Below are positions 14,021 through 25,555 of a stretch of DNA of 64,000 bases, in pieces. A program made the position numbers and the translations under genes. Source of the DNA: Amoebidium appalachense (Eukaryota > Ichthyosporea); NCBI GenBank assembly GCA_963693365.1, contig CAVNZM010000013.1:1550001-1614000 (forward strand). Reading direction: 5' to 3'. Numbering within the stretch: position 1 is the first letter of the stretch; the number at the start of each line of letters is the position of its first letter. The notes beneath the pieces were generated by a model that saw nothing but the letters and a program-made list of their open reading frames with translations, did not search any database and had not been told where the DNA came from.

Positions 14021-14682
14021 CGCTCTGTTGGCGACAGCTCCCTTGGAACCCATGCGGCATGTTACCCGCCGGCGTAACATAACTCGGACTATCGGTTTGG
14101 CTTTTTTCAAGCCCAAAGCAATGGGTGATACCATATTTCCGGATGACATCCGGGGGCATAGCTTTCCGTTCGAAGACGATAAAGTTCCGCCCTAGTAAGC
14201 GTGTTACTACCCTGCGGCGTGGGTCAAATCTCATATTTTCCCCTCTGATTACGAATTCTGTGGCCTTCGGGACTTAATTCTTTTCAGCTGGTGTAGTATG
14301 TTAGCCAGGGAAGTATCGACTTAGGTATCGACGGGGGAGCTTCCTAGAAGCCCCGTCTCCTGAGTTCCTATCTATATTTTTCTTGCTTCTGCTTACTGCT
14401 GCAACTTTAACCCCCGGCCTTTCCCACTGCCCTTGCCTGCATAAGCAACCCTGCTCGTCTCTGATCAAGACGGGTGACCTACTCATGTTCAAGTGAAACA
14501 GTATCTGAGTTGGGTTTCGTTAACGAGGGGAATAGGTCGAAACTCGGGTACTGTGGATGACGTGGGCCCCCCCTGAGGATGGGCTCTGCTTATTATGCAT
14601 ACTCTTTATGTATGGCTTGCATTCTGCATCGTGTTATCCGTTTGTTCTTGTGTACTTCGTACTTTTTGACGCATTCAAAACC
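14021..14682 (+). repeat. Repeat R, copy 1
   Basis: Nearly identical to 15083-15744 at a constant offset of 1062 bp with no net indel. 3' portions recur at 17832-18170 (+) and 58415-58562 (-). Both of these shorter copies reach the same 3' end (GCATTCAAA then C-run), so copies are 5'-truncated, as in retroposons. A segment at 14251-14310 resembles the 5' end of U2 snRNA. A strong hairpin surrounds CTTCCTAGAAG (about 14337-14362). Antisense frames exist but look non-coding. Confidence 0.8.
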
Positions 14683-14694
14683 CCCGCCCCCCCC

Positions 14695-14697
<3 letters not shown>

Positions 14698-14744
<47 letters not shown>

Positions 14745-14749
14745 TCCCT

Positions 14750-14809
<60 letters not shown>

Positions 14810-14813
14810 CTTT

Positions 14814-14844
<31 letters not shown>
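14698..14844. repeat. (CT)n and poly-T in intron
   Basis: About 108 bp of CT/CCCTCT repeats followed by a T-run. Located between the two R copies. Confidence 0.95.
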
Positions 14845-14908
14845 GGCGCCTGTTGTTTTGCTTGTCATTTGTTTATTCTGGTTGATTACCTGTAATCTTC
14901 GCTTATTT

Positions 14909-14940
<32 letters not shown>

Positions 14941-15082
14941 TGTGCGGGGTTGCACATACCGGTGTCTACTTTTCTTCTTACTGTTTTTCTCTCCACACAC
15001 TTCATCCGTCCACTTCTGCATACCCCCTTTCATAGCTATAGACACACTGCACACATTGCGTTACGCGCACACATGCACTCAC

Positions 15083-15744
15083 CGCTCTGTTGGCGACAGC
15101 TCCCTTGGAACCCATGCGGCATGTTACCCGCCGGCGTAACATAACTCGGACTATCGGTTTGGCTTTTTTCAAGCCCAAAGCAATGGGTGATACCATATTT
15201 CCAGCTGACATCCGGGGGCATAGCTTTCCGTTCGAAGACGATAAAGTTCCGCCCTAATAAGCGTGTTACTACCCTGTGGCGTGGGTCAAATCTCATATTT
15301 TCCCCTCCGATTGCGAATTCTGCGGCCTTCGGGACTTAATTCTTTTCAGCTGGTGTAGTATGTTAGCCAGGGAAGTATCGACTTAGGTATCGACGGGGGA
15401 GCTTCCTAGAAGCCCCGTCTCCTGAGTTCCTATGTATATTTTTCTTGCTTCTGCTTACTGCTGCAACTTTAACCCCCGGCCTTTCCCACTGCCCTTGCCT
15501 GCATAAACAACCCTGCTCGTCTCTGATCAAGACGGGTGACCTACTCATGTTCAAGTGAAACAGTATCTGAGTTGGGTTTCGTTAACGAGGGGAATAGGTC
15601 GAAACTCGGGTACTGTGGATGACGTGGGCCCCCCCTGAGGATGGGCTCTGCTTATTATGCATACTCTTTATGTATGGCTTGCATTCTGCATCGTGTTATC
15701 CGTTTGTTCTTGTGTACTTCGTACTTTTTGGCGCATTCAAAACC
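15083..15744 (+). repeat. Repeat R, copy 2
   Basis: Tandem partner of copy 1. It ends in AAAACCCC, followed by a C-run and an A-run (15741-15784), immediately upstream of the branch point of the 7TM exon. It differs from copy 1 by a handful of substitutions. Confidence 0.85.
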
Positions 15745-15818
15745 CCCCCCCCCCCCCCAAAAAAAAAAAAAAAAAAAAAAAAAAGGAACTGACAACATAT
15801 TCCCAACCACCACCACAG

Positions 15819-16697
15819 GCAGTCTTCACCGGAGCGTCTCTTCTAAGCATCTTCGTTCTTGCCGTGGCTGTTTATTGCCACCGCCACCATCCCGTCGTAA
15901 GATCTCGGGGGAGAATGTACCTCGTCCTGATATTCACACTGGCAACGCTTATGAATTTCAGCTCTCTTATCATGGCCGGAGGCTCCCAGTGGCAGTTCGG
16001 TCAGTTCCGATTAGACCTCGATTACCGCGATCGCGACGTCCTGAACCGGCAGATCGACCTAGCGGCGCTGTATGTGTATCTGTCGTTTATGATAGCGATA
16101 GCGCTCATTTCGATGTACTTTTCCAGCATCGCTTTAAGGCTACGAATGATTTCGCTGGTCTACAGCTCCAAGCTGAGGCAGCAAACTGTAAAAGGCGCCC
16201 GACTTCTGATGTGGGCTTTTGGATGGGCTGTGCTCTCTTTCTTCATAACGATACCGGCGCATACGTATTGGCTGATAGTCGACCGATGCCACCCCCGCGG
16301 GATACGATACACTGCGTGCGGTCTCCTTGCCATAAGTTTGGTCGTGTACCCGCTGGTATTCACGTACATATACCGCGCACGGCACGCGTCGCTCAAATTC
16401 AACGACATGTTCTCGAACATCCGCGCCATGATCGTGATCTTTTTGGTGTTTTTTTCTTGTTTTTCCTTCACGTATTGCAATCCTCACCACACCATTTCGT
16501 CGTGTTCTGGGTGGTGCTCAGTCGTTCGTCTGGTTGTTTCGGTCCAAGTTTTGGACCAATTCAGTACGCAGGTTTTGCAGGCAAAATGGGAGATTCCGGC
16601 CCGTCCGAAGGCCCTACAAGACCTTAAGCTGCCCGGTGGAAGGGGGCCAGTTAAATGGTTCCACTGGACTTCGCGCATGGAGCCGACATATAATTAA
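15819..16697 (+). CDS. Membrane protein gene 1, exon 2 (7TM domain)
   Basis: 292 codons from the acceptor to the stop after MEPTYN. Hydrophobic helices: about residues 3-20 (starting AVFTGASLLS), 34-54, 80-108, 131-156, 171-195, 212-232 and 240-265. Positive clusters (HRHHPVVRSRGR after the first helix) fit a cytosolic loop and hence an N-in protein once the extra helix of exon 1 is counted. The tail is short (about 40 residues). The overall plan is receptor-like. No DRY, NPxxY or RGS motif was found, so the family is unassigned. The second half is duplicated at 1-558. Reading the frame upstream of 15819 would run through poly-C/poly-A coding for Pro and Lys runs, which supports the splice acceptor as the true exon start. 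Confidence 0.75.
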   Translation, partial: AVFTGASLLSIFVLAVAVYCHRHHPVVRSRGRMYLVLIFTLATLMNFSSLIMAGGSQWQFGQFRLDLDYRDRDVLNRQIDLAALYVYLSFMIAIALISMYFSSIALRLRMISLVYSSKLRQQTVKGARLLMWAFGWAVLSFFITIPAHTYWLIVDRCHPRGIRYTACGLLAISLVVYPLVFTYIYRARHASLKFNDMFSNIRAMIVIFLVFFSCFSFTYCNPHHTISSCSGWCSVVRLVVSVQVLDQFSTQVLQAKWEIPARPKALQDLKLPGGRGPVKWFHWTSRMEPTYN

Positions 16698-16950
16698 AGT
16701 ATGTTGAAATCAATGTTTTGAATTTTCACCGGTTTTGACGGTATCTGGTCCAACGGTTTGCAGTTGAATGCTAGTAGGCTCAATGGGCATGTAATAGTAT
16801 GTGGGTTCGTCGAATGGAGATTGGTTTTCTTTCCTCCTCCTCCTCCTCCTCCTTCTTCTTCTTCTTTTTTTAAAAAAATAAATAAGAATATCTCAACCCA
16901 GTTCTGAGCAATCGTTAGTATTTTTGCGATGTTTAATGTCCTCACTTCAC

Positions 16951-16983
<33 letters not shown>

Positions 16984-17558
16984 ACAAAAAAAAAAAGAAG
17001 AAAAAAACACGAGCCACACACACACATGCACACACACACACACACCTTTTCTCCCCACGTTGGCAATGGGAAAGTTATTTCTATTATCACATTCAGTCAT
17101 GCGAAAAACTGAGTCCCAAGTTTGGATACTCTCAAAATGCAGTGTGCATTATGGCATAGTGCATAAATCTCTCCACACCTACGCAGGCAGTAAGCTAATT
17201 ATTCTTATCACGGGATAATGTAAGGTGTTAAATATATATGTAGAAGTTTTTTTGCCCGTATCAGGGCGAGAAGCCTGAATCGTAATGATCTTAGACTACT
17301 AAGTAGCCGTGTTAGCCTTTTCCAGTACACGTAAAAGTTGAAGTAAGTTAGGATGTAAAGCAATTGATGAATCGTTAACATATGAGCATGCAGTTTGTTA
17401 GCATGCAGTTTGTTATGACGATATGTAGATACACATTCTAAATTATTTGTATTTGTACTTGCTTAGTGAAAGTGGAATCATTTAGACACCTTTGGGGAGT
17501 GCCTGCACAGATTTATAATGCAGAGATAAACGTACATCACGTCTTTTTCAGTCCTACC

Positions 17559-17630
<72 letters not shown>

Positions 17631-17831
17631 AGCACACACACACACACAGTCAAACACAAACACACCCCATGGCCAAAAAAAGGAGACAAAAAAACACCAC
17701 CACGAACCATCATCACCACACCACCTGTTGGCATTATTTAATATAGAAGTATCATGTCTACCCCAAAGACTGGGCTAGTAGACTGTCATGATCAAACCTG
17801 CTGGTCATAGTGCTCCCCCCCCCCCCCCCCA

Positions 17832-18170
17832 TCCTAGAAGCCCCGTCTCCTGAGTTCCTGTCTATATTTTTCTTGCTTCTGCTTACTGCTGCAACTTTAA
17901 CCCCCGGCCTTTCCCACTGCCCTTGCCTGCATATTCAACCCTGCTCGTCTCTGATCACGACGGGTGACCTACCCATGTTCAAGTGAAACAGTATCTGAGT
18001 TGGGTTTCGTTAACGAGGTGATTAGGTCGAAACTCGGGTACTGTGGATGACGTGGGGCCCCCCTGAGAATGGGCTCTGCTTATTATGCATACTCTTTATG
18101 TATGGCTTGCATTCTACATCGTGTTATCCGTTTGGTCTTGTGTACTTCGTACTTTTTGACGCATTCAAAC
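17832..18170 (+). mobile_element. Repeat R, copy 3 (5'-truncated, inserted in poly-C)
   Basis: It starts at ATCCTAGAAGCCCCG directly after a C-run and ends at GCATTCAAA followed by another C-run. The allelic position in copy A (1784-1806) is a single uninterrupted C-run, so this is a filled site with a visible empty site. Confidence 0.8.
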
Positions 18171-18429
18171 CCCCCCCTCTCCGGCCTATACCCACACATA
18201 TCCACACACCCCGGGCACACTGACACGCACACTCAACAATTCATCCTAATACATAAATAGCATTGTGGTATTTTTTGTTTTTCATAATGTCTTTTCCAGC
18301 ATTGCTGAGGAATTTGGGATTGATATCGATATCATTTCTGGGCGGACTGTGGGCCTCGTGTTCTGTGGAGGATTTGGGGGGGGGGGGGGGGGGGGGTTAG
18401 AGAGGGAAGAGGGGAACGGGAGAGGTTGG

Positions 18430-18464
<35 letters not shown>

Positions 18465-18468
<4 letters not shown>

Positions 18469-18837
18469 GAAAGCCTTCATAAAGTACGAAGGACACGGCA
18501 TAAACAACGATCACCACGATGCAAAGTGGTTACGTTCGCACTAGGATCGTCGGTCCATCGATCTGATGACCGGCGTCCGAAAACCAACTGCGTGTTCGCA
18601 CTGGGCAGATCGTCGGTCGCCGGTCGCTGGTTAGGACTATTTACATATACACACATATATATGATACTTATACCTTTTATATATAGAAAATATTTATACC
18701 TCTTACTGCCAGAATATACAACAATAGTGCACGAGTTGGCATATGCATTTCGCACGCACGTGCACAGCAATGTGTGTGCGTGTGTGTACGTGTGTGTGTG
18801 TGTGTACGTGTGTGTACGTGTGTGTGTGTGTGTGTGT

Positions 18838-18924
<87 letters not shown>

Positions 18925-18956
18925 TGTGTGTGTGTGTGTGTGCGTGTGTCTGTGTG

Positions 18957-19000
<44 letters not shown>

Positions 19001-19170
19001 TGTGTGTGTTTCTGTGTGACAGTGTGTGTGTGTGTGTGTGTGTGTGTGACAGTGTGTGTGTATGTGTGTGTGTGTGTGCGCGCGTGTGGGGGTATTGGTG
19101 TGTGTAATAGTGGGTGGGCCGGTGGTGGTGGTGGTGGTTGGTGGTGGTGGTGGCCACGTGGGGCGGGTGG
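18465..19170. repeat. Block absent from copy A, with long (GT)n
   Basis: Bounded by G-runs on both sides. It contains a local repeat (GTTCGCACT.GG..CGTCGGTC at about 18532 and 18591) and imperfect (GT)n at 18772-19085. No coding sequence. Confidence 0.65.
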
Positions 19171-20011
19171 GCCGGGGGGGGGGGGGGGGGGGGGGGAGGG
19201 GGGGGGGGCATATGGCCATGTGGGGGGGGGGGGGGGGGGGGAGGGAGGGGGGGGGGGGGGGGAGGGGGGATGGGGGGTTGGGTGTGGATTTATGCCACTT
19301 TAGCCATGTTATCATCCTGCGTTCTGTGCCGCTGTATATATGTGAACAGCTTTCACGGTGGTTAAAGAATAAAATCAATTTAAGATTTAGATTGATTTTT
19401 TTTTTAAAAAAGTGTTCTCTGAGTCTCCCGGTGTGTTACTTTCCACGTCTCTGCCCCACCCATATCACCATACCTCAAAGTTTCCCAATGAGCTTAAAAT
19501 TCGAATAATTCAACAGAAAATCGACTTAAATTTGCATTCGATTTTGAATAAGAATTGGAAATCTGAAGACACAGGTGTCTTTACCCTCCCCCCTCCCTCC
19601 CCTTCCCCTTTTAGCATCCATCTGAGGATGGGAGAGTTGTGGAAGTGGGGGAGGTGGTGGGGCCACCAAGGTTGGGGGGGAGGGGGGGGGGGGGGGGGGG
19701 GGGGAAGGAGGACGAGGAAGGGAGAGAGGGGTGTGTGTGTGGGGGGGGGGAGGGGGGGGTTGATGGGGGGGGGATTTGGTGGGTTGAGGGGGAGGGGGGC
19801 TGGGGGGAAGGGGGGAAGGGGTATAGTGACCTAGTAGCTGGTGTTAATTTTCAATGGGTCCTATGAACAGACCCCATGATCGCAAGTCTAGGAGTCCAAA
19901 TTCAATCGTAATCAAAAAGAAATATGGGAAAAGAGAGAGTTGGGGGGGGGGGGGGGGGGGGGGGGGAAGGGGGAGGGAATAGGAGGGATAGGGGTGGGAA
20001 GGGGGGAGGGG

Positions 20012-20053
<42 letters not shown>

Positions 20054-20300
20054 AGGGGGGGGGGGGGGGGGGGGGGGTTGTATATTAAAAAAATTACGAA
20101 GAACTTGTGACAACTATGCCGGTGAAACATGGTGGAGGCTCATACGTAGGCCATGCTTCATAGGGCATCCGCCCACCTTACCCTCCCACCCCCCCCCCCC
20201 CCCCCCCCCCCCCACCCCCACCTCCCTAAACCACTGCCACGCTAACCATACCCATGATGAGCACAAAATTTGTTTGAAACCCCGGGGCCAACCAACTTTT
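19170..20300. repeat. G-runs, (GT)n, C-runs
   Basis: Low-complexity tracts at 19170-19290, 19676-19830, 19938-19975, (GT)n at 20011-20051, a G-run at 20053-20078 and a C-run at 20190-20212, with conserved duplication islands between them. Confidence 0.9.
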
Positions 20301-20343
20301 GGAAACCTGCAGGTGCGAAAAGTATCCAGCGATCCCCCTGAAC

Positions 20344-20610
<267 letters not shown>

Positions 20611-20714
20611 ACCCGAGGCCCTGGGGGAGTTTTGAAAACATATGAAATTTGTCGAAATCTGTGTGCTGTTGAGAAAATATAGGGATTTAAACTGCATACT
20701 CCCCATTTTCCCAG

Positions 20715-20772
20715 CCCGTTTATGGTTCTGTCTTTGTTGAAAAATTTCGCAGTGTCTCACCTCTCCGAAGAG
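20715..20772 (+). CDS. Isolated exon candidate
   Basis: 58 nt between a strong acceptor (CATTTTCCCAG) and donor (AGAG|GTATAT). It reads as a 19-residue peptide (PVYGSVFVEKFRSVSPLRR) in the frame starting at the first base, ending in phase 1. No partner exons could be fixed. It may belong to the same lost paralogue as the pseudo-exon at 21675. Confidence 0.3.
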
Positions 20773-21389
20773 GTATATCCTTGGTCCTGCATACCTGCCT
20801 TGATACCTGAAACCCTCCCCCCCCCCCCCCCCCCTGAGTCTCCCTCCCCCTCCCCCCTCTTCCCTCCCCCTCTTCCTCCCTCCCTCCCCCCCTCTTCCCC
20901 TCGCCCCCCCCCCCCCCTCCCCCCCCCCCCCCCCCCCACCACCACCACACACACCCCTTCTTCCCCCCCCCCTCTTTCCAGTTCTAGAATCCTATGCTCA
21001 GGGTCAGAGTGTGACTTTAAGGGTGCCTTTTAAAGGCCGATTTATTGTCACCGCTTTTTGGCCCTTGGGTCGGGCCAAATGCTGTTTGAAGCGCACCCAG
21101 CCAATCATTTTGCATATTTCCCATTCGGGTCCGACCCGACGCGGATACCTACCTACCTAAAAGAAACCCCCTTTAATCATATTCTGTTCCATGCACGTGC
21201 ACACACTTTCTCTCCTCTCTCCTGTCATCACACACATGCACCTCGTCCTCCTCTACTACCTCCCCCAACCACAAAAAAAAAAAAAAAAAAAAAAAAGAGA
21301 GAGAGAGAGAGAAAGACAGCAGAATAACCCCCCCTCCCCACCATTCCACCATCCGGCCCCCCTCCCTCCGAACCCCCTTCCGCCCTGCC

Positions 21390-21396
21390 CTCCCTC

Positions 21397-21429
<33 letters not shown>

Positions 21430-21430
21430 A
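21390..21430. repeat. Poly-C tract
   Basis: C-rich run preceded by A-run/(GA)n (21272-21312). Confidence 0.9.
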
Positions 21431-21674
21431 CATATATCCCTTTAGGTACCTACTTGAATGCACATATTTTCCTCCCAGTCACGTAGCCTACTCTTCTAAA
21501 GTGAATAGGTGGTTAATGGTAGGAGGAATTAGTCCGTCCAAAAATAGTACCTCGTATTATTATCTCAATCGATGTATATCCAATCTCATAAATTATTGAA
21601 ACATTGAATTGCATAGAATACAAACGCCTTCCGCTTCCCGCATTCTTAAACCTCGAAATTCTAACGGGGGTTCC

Positions 21675-21771
21675 GTGCACTGACCGTGTATATTTGGGCT
21701 GTGGGGGTGGGTGGGACCAATGCAGAGTGTTGCTCGAACAGGGGAGACAGCCTGCTGCACACACAAACAAA

Positions 21772-21773
<2 letters not shown>
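21675..21773 (+). pseudogene. Pseudo-exon related to exon 11 of the - strand gene
   Basis: GTGCACTGACC, then TATATTTGGGCTGTG, ACCAATGCAGAGTG, TTGCTCGAACAGGGGAGACAG and AAAAG|GTGTGTG align with the exon at 52936-53090. That includes the hydrophobic ALT(V/I)YIWAV piece and the donor sitting at the start of a (GT)n tract. An internal deletion shifts the frame. It is a decayed paralogous exon on the opposite strand. Confidence 0.6.
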
Positions 21774-21811
<38 letters not shown>

Positions 21812-21994
21812 AGGGGGGGGGGGAGGGGGGGGGGGGGGGGGGGGGGGTGACGGCCTTTGTGTATTAGAGGGGTCATATTTTGTGTGTGGGGGTAGGCGTT
21901 TCCTATTTTTGCGTGTGTGGGGAGGGGGATCCTATTTGTGTGTGGGGGTGTTTATTTTGTATGTGTGTGGGGTTTCTGTATATATATCATGATA

Positions 21995-22037
<43 letters not shown>

Positions 22038-22130
22038 CATATGATATATATATCATATATATGATATATATCATATATATATATATGATATATATATATA
22101 TATATATATTGGGGGGGGGGGGGGGGGGGG
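21774..22130. repeat. (GT)n, G-run, palindromic (AT)n, G-run
   Basis: The (AT)n/ATATGATATAT tract (21985-22110) is self-complementary over about 120 bp and is flanked by G-runs. Confidence 0.9.
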
Positions 22131-22399
22131 GGGGGAGGGGGGAGGATTTGTTAATGTGTGATTGGGTGTCAGGTTCAAGTGGTGAGAGTGGGGGTGTCAA
22201 GTTCATGAAAGCGGAAGGGTGAATGGGTGGAAGGGGTGACTGTACTGTATGGTCGGGTGCCTATGTCTGACGGATATCGATTGACGGGGGAGTGGGGGAG
22301 TGGGGAGGTTGGGGAGAGAGGGAGTGGGGGAGTGGGCGGGGTGCTGGGGGGAAGGGGGGAGGTGCAGATGTGTGTGGGTTGGTGAACGGGGGTAAAAGG

Positions 22400-22409
22400 C
22401 TGTTTGGTT

Positions 22410-22449
<40 letters not shown>

Positions 22450-22639
22450 TTTGGGCTGGGGAGAGGGGGGGGGGGGGGGGGGGGGTGGGGGGGGTGGGGG
22501 GAAAGTGGGAGAGCGTGGGGAACCAAATAAGTGGGTGGGTGGGTGGGGGGGGGGGGGGGGGGGGGGGGGGGGGAAGGGGGGAGGTGTCAGATGTGTGGGG
22601 GGGTTGGTGGACTGGGGGAAAAGGCTGTGTGGGTGAATG

Positions 22640-22640
<1 letters not shown>
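22400..22640. repeat. (GT)n and G-runs
   Basis: Low complexity only. Confidence 0.9.
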
Positions 22641-23025
<385 letters not shown>

Positions 23026-24357
23026 CCTGATAAGAACTTATTGTATTTTATTCTGTTTGCTCTCCTCTGTTTATCTGAGAGGTAGCGTGATTGGCTAGCC
23101 TCACTCGTTGTCTTTCCTTTATTTCAAAATGGCCTAGTTTTGTTCTCAAAAGGATGGCTCGCCAATAGTCGCGAGCGAGTACATCTGTAGATTGTGTTGT
23201 GCATTCCTGTCTGTTAATATATGTGTGTTGTGATTGGACAATAGATATATATGGAATTCGGTTTATTGCAAAGTGTCTTCACTTTGAGAGTGTCGACTAT
23301 TAGGAAATATATGTATTTAAATAAGTTTCTTTATAGAGACGAACATAAATATATATGTGAGTTAATAGTGACTAGATGTATAATTACTTAATTTATTTAA
23401 GTAAGAATTTCTAAACTTTAGTTTAATCGGAAGTTGGAATGCGTATGCTCTGTTGGAATGTGTTTTTCTATCTTCTGATAGAACCGATTGGTTCTCCCTC
23501 TTTAGTTGTGATAAGGTGATAAGTCGCAAGTACAAAAGGAACCGAGAGCACAATAAAGATTCAGTTGTTGTTTGAAATCTTTCAATGTCTCGTGAACAAC
23601 TCCGATTGCCCTCTCATTAATGTGTTAGTCGTGTTTTACATGACACCTCTGTGCACTCTGCTCCCTTAGACCCGTACAAAACAACAGTGTGTGTGTGTGT
23701 GTTGGGCCTGGGGGATGCGGGCGGAGGGGAGAGAGGGGGGGGGGGGGGGGGGTGTGTTCGTATGGTCCAGTTGGGTTGTCTGAGGATCAACTGTGTTCGG
23801 TCATTCGTCTTCTGGTTGCCCATATGACCTTTGTAGCCTTGTTTGAAAATTTAAACCCTTCTGTGTGAGGGAAGGTCGGGGAATGGGAGAGGGGGGAAGG
23901 CAGGCTGAATTCCGCTATGTCACGGGGGGGGGGGGGGGGGGGGGGGGGGGGGAGGGGGGGGGGAGGGAGGGGGGGGGGAGGAGGGTGGAGGGGGCGGGGC
24001 AGGGTATGAGGGGGGAGGGGGGGGGGAATGGGAACAACCGTGCAAACGCCTGGCCGATGTGAATGGCTATTAGAAACACTTCCTCACCGCTGCCTCTTGG
24101 TTTTGTATTCTTGTAGTATCTGAATATCTGTATATCTGTAGATCTGTATGATGATGTCTAGGCGTTATCTTAAATCCGGGTACCCAAAAACGCACGTACA
24201 AATATTTATGGATTTTTTTTTTTTTTTTTTTGGCAGGTAAGCTGATTGGAATGCATCGATAGGCGAATGGCCATGCTGAAGTGTAAAATTTTGATTTTTT
24301 TTTTTTTTAATAAAAAATTGGATCTTCTTCTGCGAACGAATCCCCTACTCTTCCCCT

Positions 24358-24429
<72 letters not shown>

Positions 24430-25542
24430 AAGAAAAGCAATGTCAATTTTAGATGCATGGCTGTGTATGTCTATTGGCCCTCAGAAATTACGCGTAGTAA
24501 TGAACCATTGCAATGTACCCGTATATGGCCCAAAGGATTATTATTCTGTATGATGGCATAACGGTCATAGTGTGCATATGTGTCTGTTTCGCTGGGTGTG
24601 ATGTACTCGTGTGTTGATGTTTGTTGGCGGGCTAGTTCTGTATGTGTGCCTCCCAGAGTGACTGTACGTGCTTGTGTCTGTGTGCGCGTTCTGTGTTAAA
24701 TTGTACAAGTATTTGGGACAGGAGCAGAGACACAGTGGTGCAGTGTGAAAACACCACAGACACACAACAACAAAACACGGAACGATCGGAGCAGTGTACA
24801 CAACAGACATCAATGTTTAGACACGACTGAACTAAATTTATTTCGATCTCGTATATATACTCGAAATCCCCTTAAGTCAAATCAATACATGATTTCCGAC
24901 CAGTCGGAAATCAGTTCTATGTCTAAAATAACCAATCACAATGAACTGATTGTTTCCAGGATAGATCCGACGACACAGGAACGCACACCATAGGTCACAG
25001 CTACTAGAAAGTATTGAGGTGAAAAGTAACGAGGAAAGAGGTGATGTTCTAACCTATCACCGGCTGCAAAGACTCAGACACTTTCTGACTAAGTCTACTG
25101 ATTGGTCACAGCTCGGCAACACACAAAACTAAAGTGGTTGACTAAGCTATGATTCACACATGACAAGCTAAAGTGTAGCCTGAGTGTTTTCCTACCAATC
25201 AAAACATAACGAGTAATACAAATCTACTCAACGTGTATTAGTGAAAAATAAACATGATCATGTGAAAGAAAACAAGGGAGAAAAGAAAGAGAAAAGAAAG
25301 AAGAAGAAGGAGAAAAGAGAGAAGAAGATAGGACAGAAAACACGAACACGAAAACACAGTTGTAACAGAAGATACTTACGTACACATAAACATGTACACG
25401 TTTCTCCCTGAGTGGGTGGAAACGTGTACACACATATCAACACACTAACCAGTGATAAAGTACACGATTAGAACCTGATCTATTACGATTACATGTGTAC
25501 AGACAAATTAGAGATCGATGAAACATTTTCCGTAATAGGAAT
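23026..25542. other. Intergenic, no supported gene
   Basis: Mostly unique AT-rich sequence with a G-run block (23925-24028), T-runs (24214, 24295) and an ~68-nt C-run (24360-24427). Frames up to 82 codons show no domain or conservation. Confidence 0.6.
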
Positions 25543-25555
25543 GTGACATATATAC
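25543..25555. repeat. Target-site duplication, left copy (LINE 3' side)
   Basis: GTGACATATATAC, identical to 30197-30209 and abutting the LINE ends exactly. Confidence 0.85.

Larger units (their letters stand above)
13362..15818 (+). other. Intron of membrane protein gene 1
   Basis: The donor is GTAAGT at 13362. The acceptor is CACCACCACAG at 15808-15818, with a branch-point-like CTGAC at 15789-15793, about 26 nt upstream. Both flanking exon ends are in phase 0. The 2.46-kb intron contains (CA)n (13588-13620), C/A/G runs, two copies of repeat R (14021-14682 and 15083-15744), (CT)n and a T-run. Inferred from splice signals and frame only. Confidence 0.65.

Noticed and set aside
13845-14234. 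Antisense frames in repeat R (also 15036-15296, 14301-14492, 15363-15554)
   Set aside because: Present in both R copies, but only because the copies are nearly identical. No domain is seen, several overlapping frames are open, and the shorter copies do not preserve them.
14210-14245. tRNA-like B box (GGGTCAAATCTC) in repeat R
   Set aside because: No matching A box at the right distance and no cloverleaf could be drawn.
24565-24993. Overlapping frames of 62-82 codons
   Set aside because: No motif, no splice evidence, inconsistent strands.
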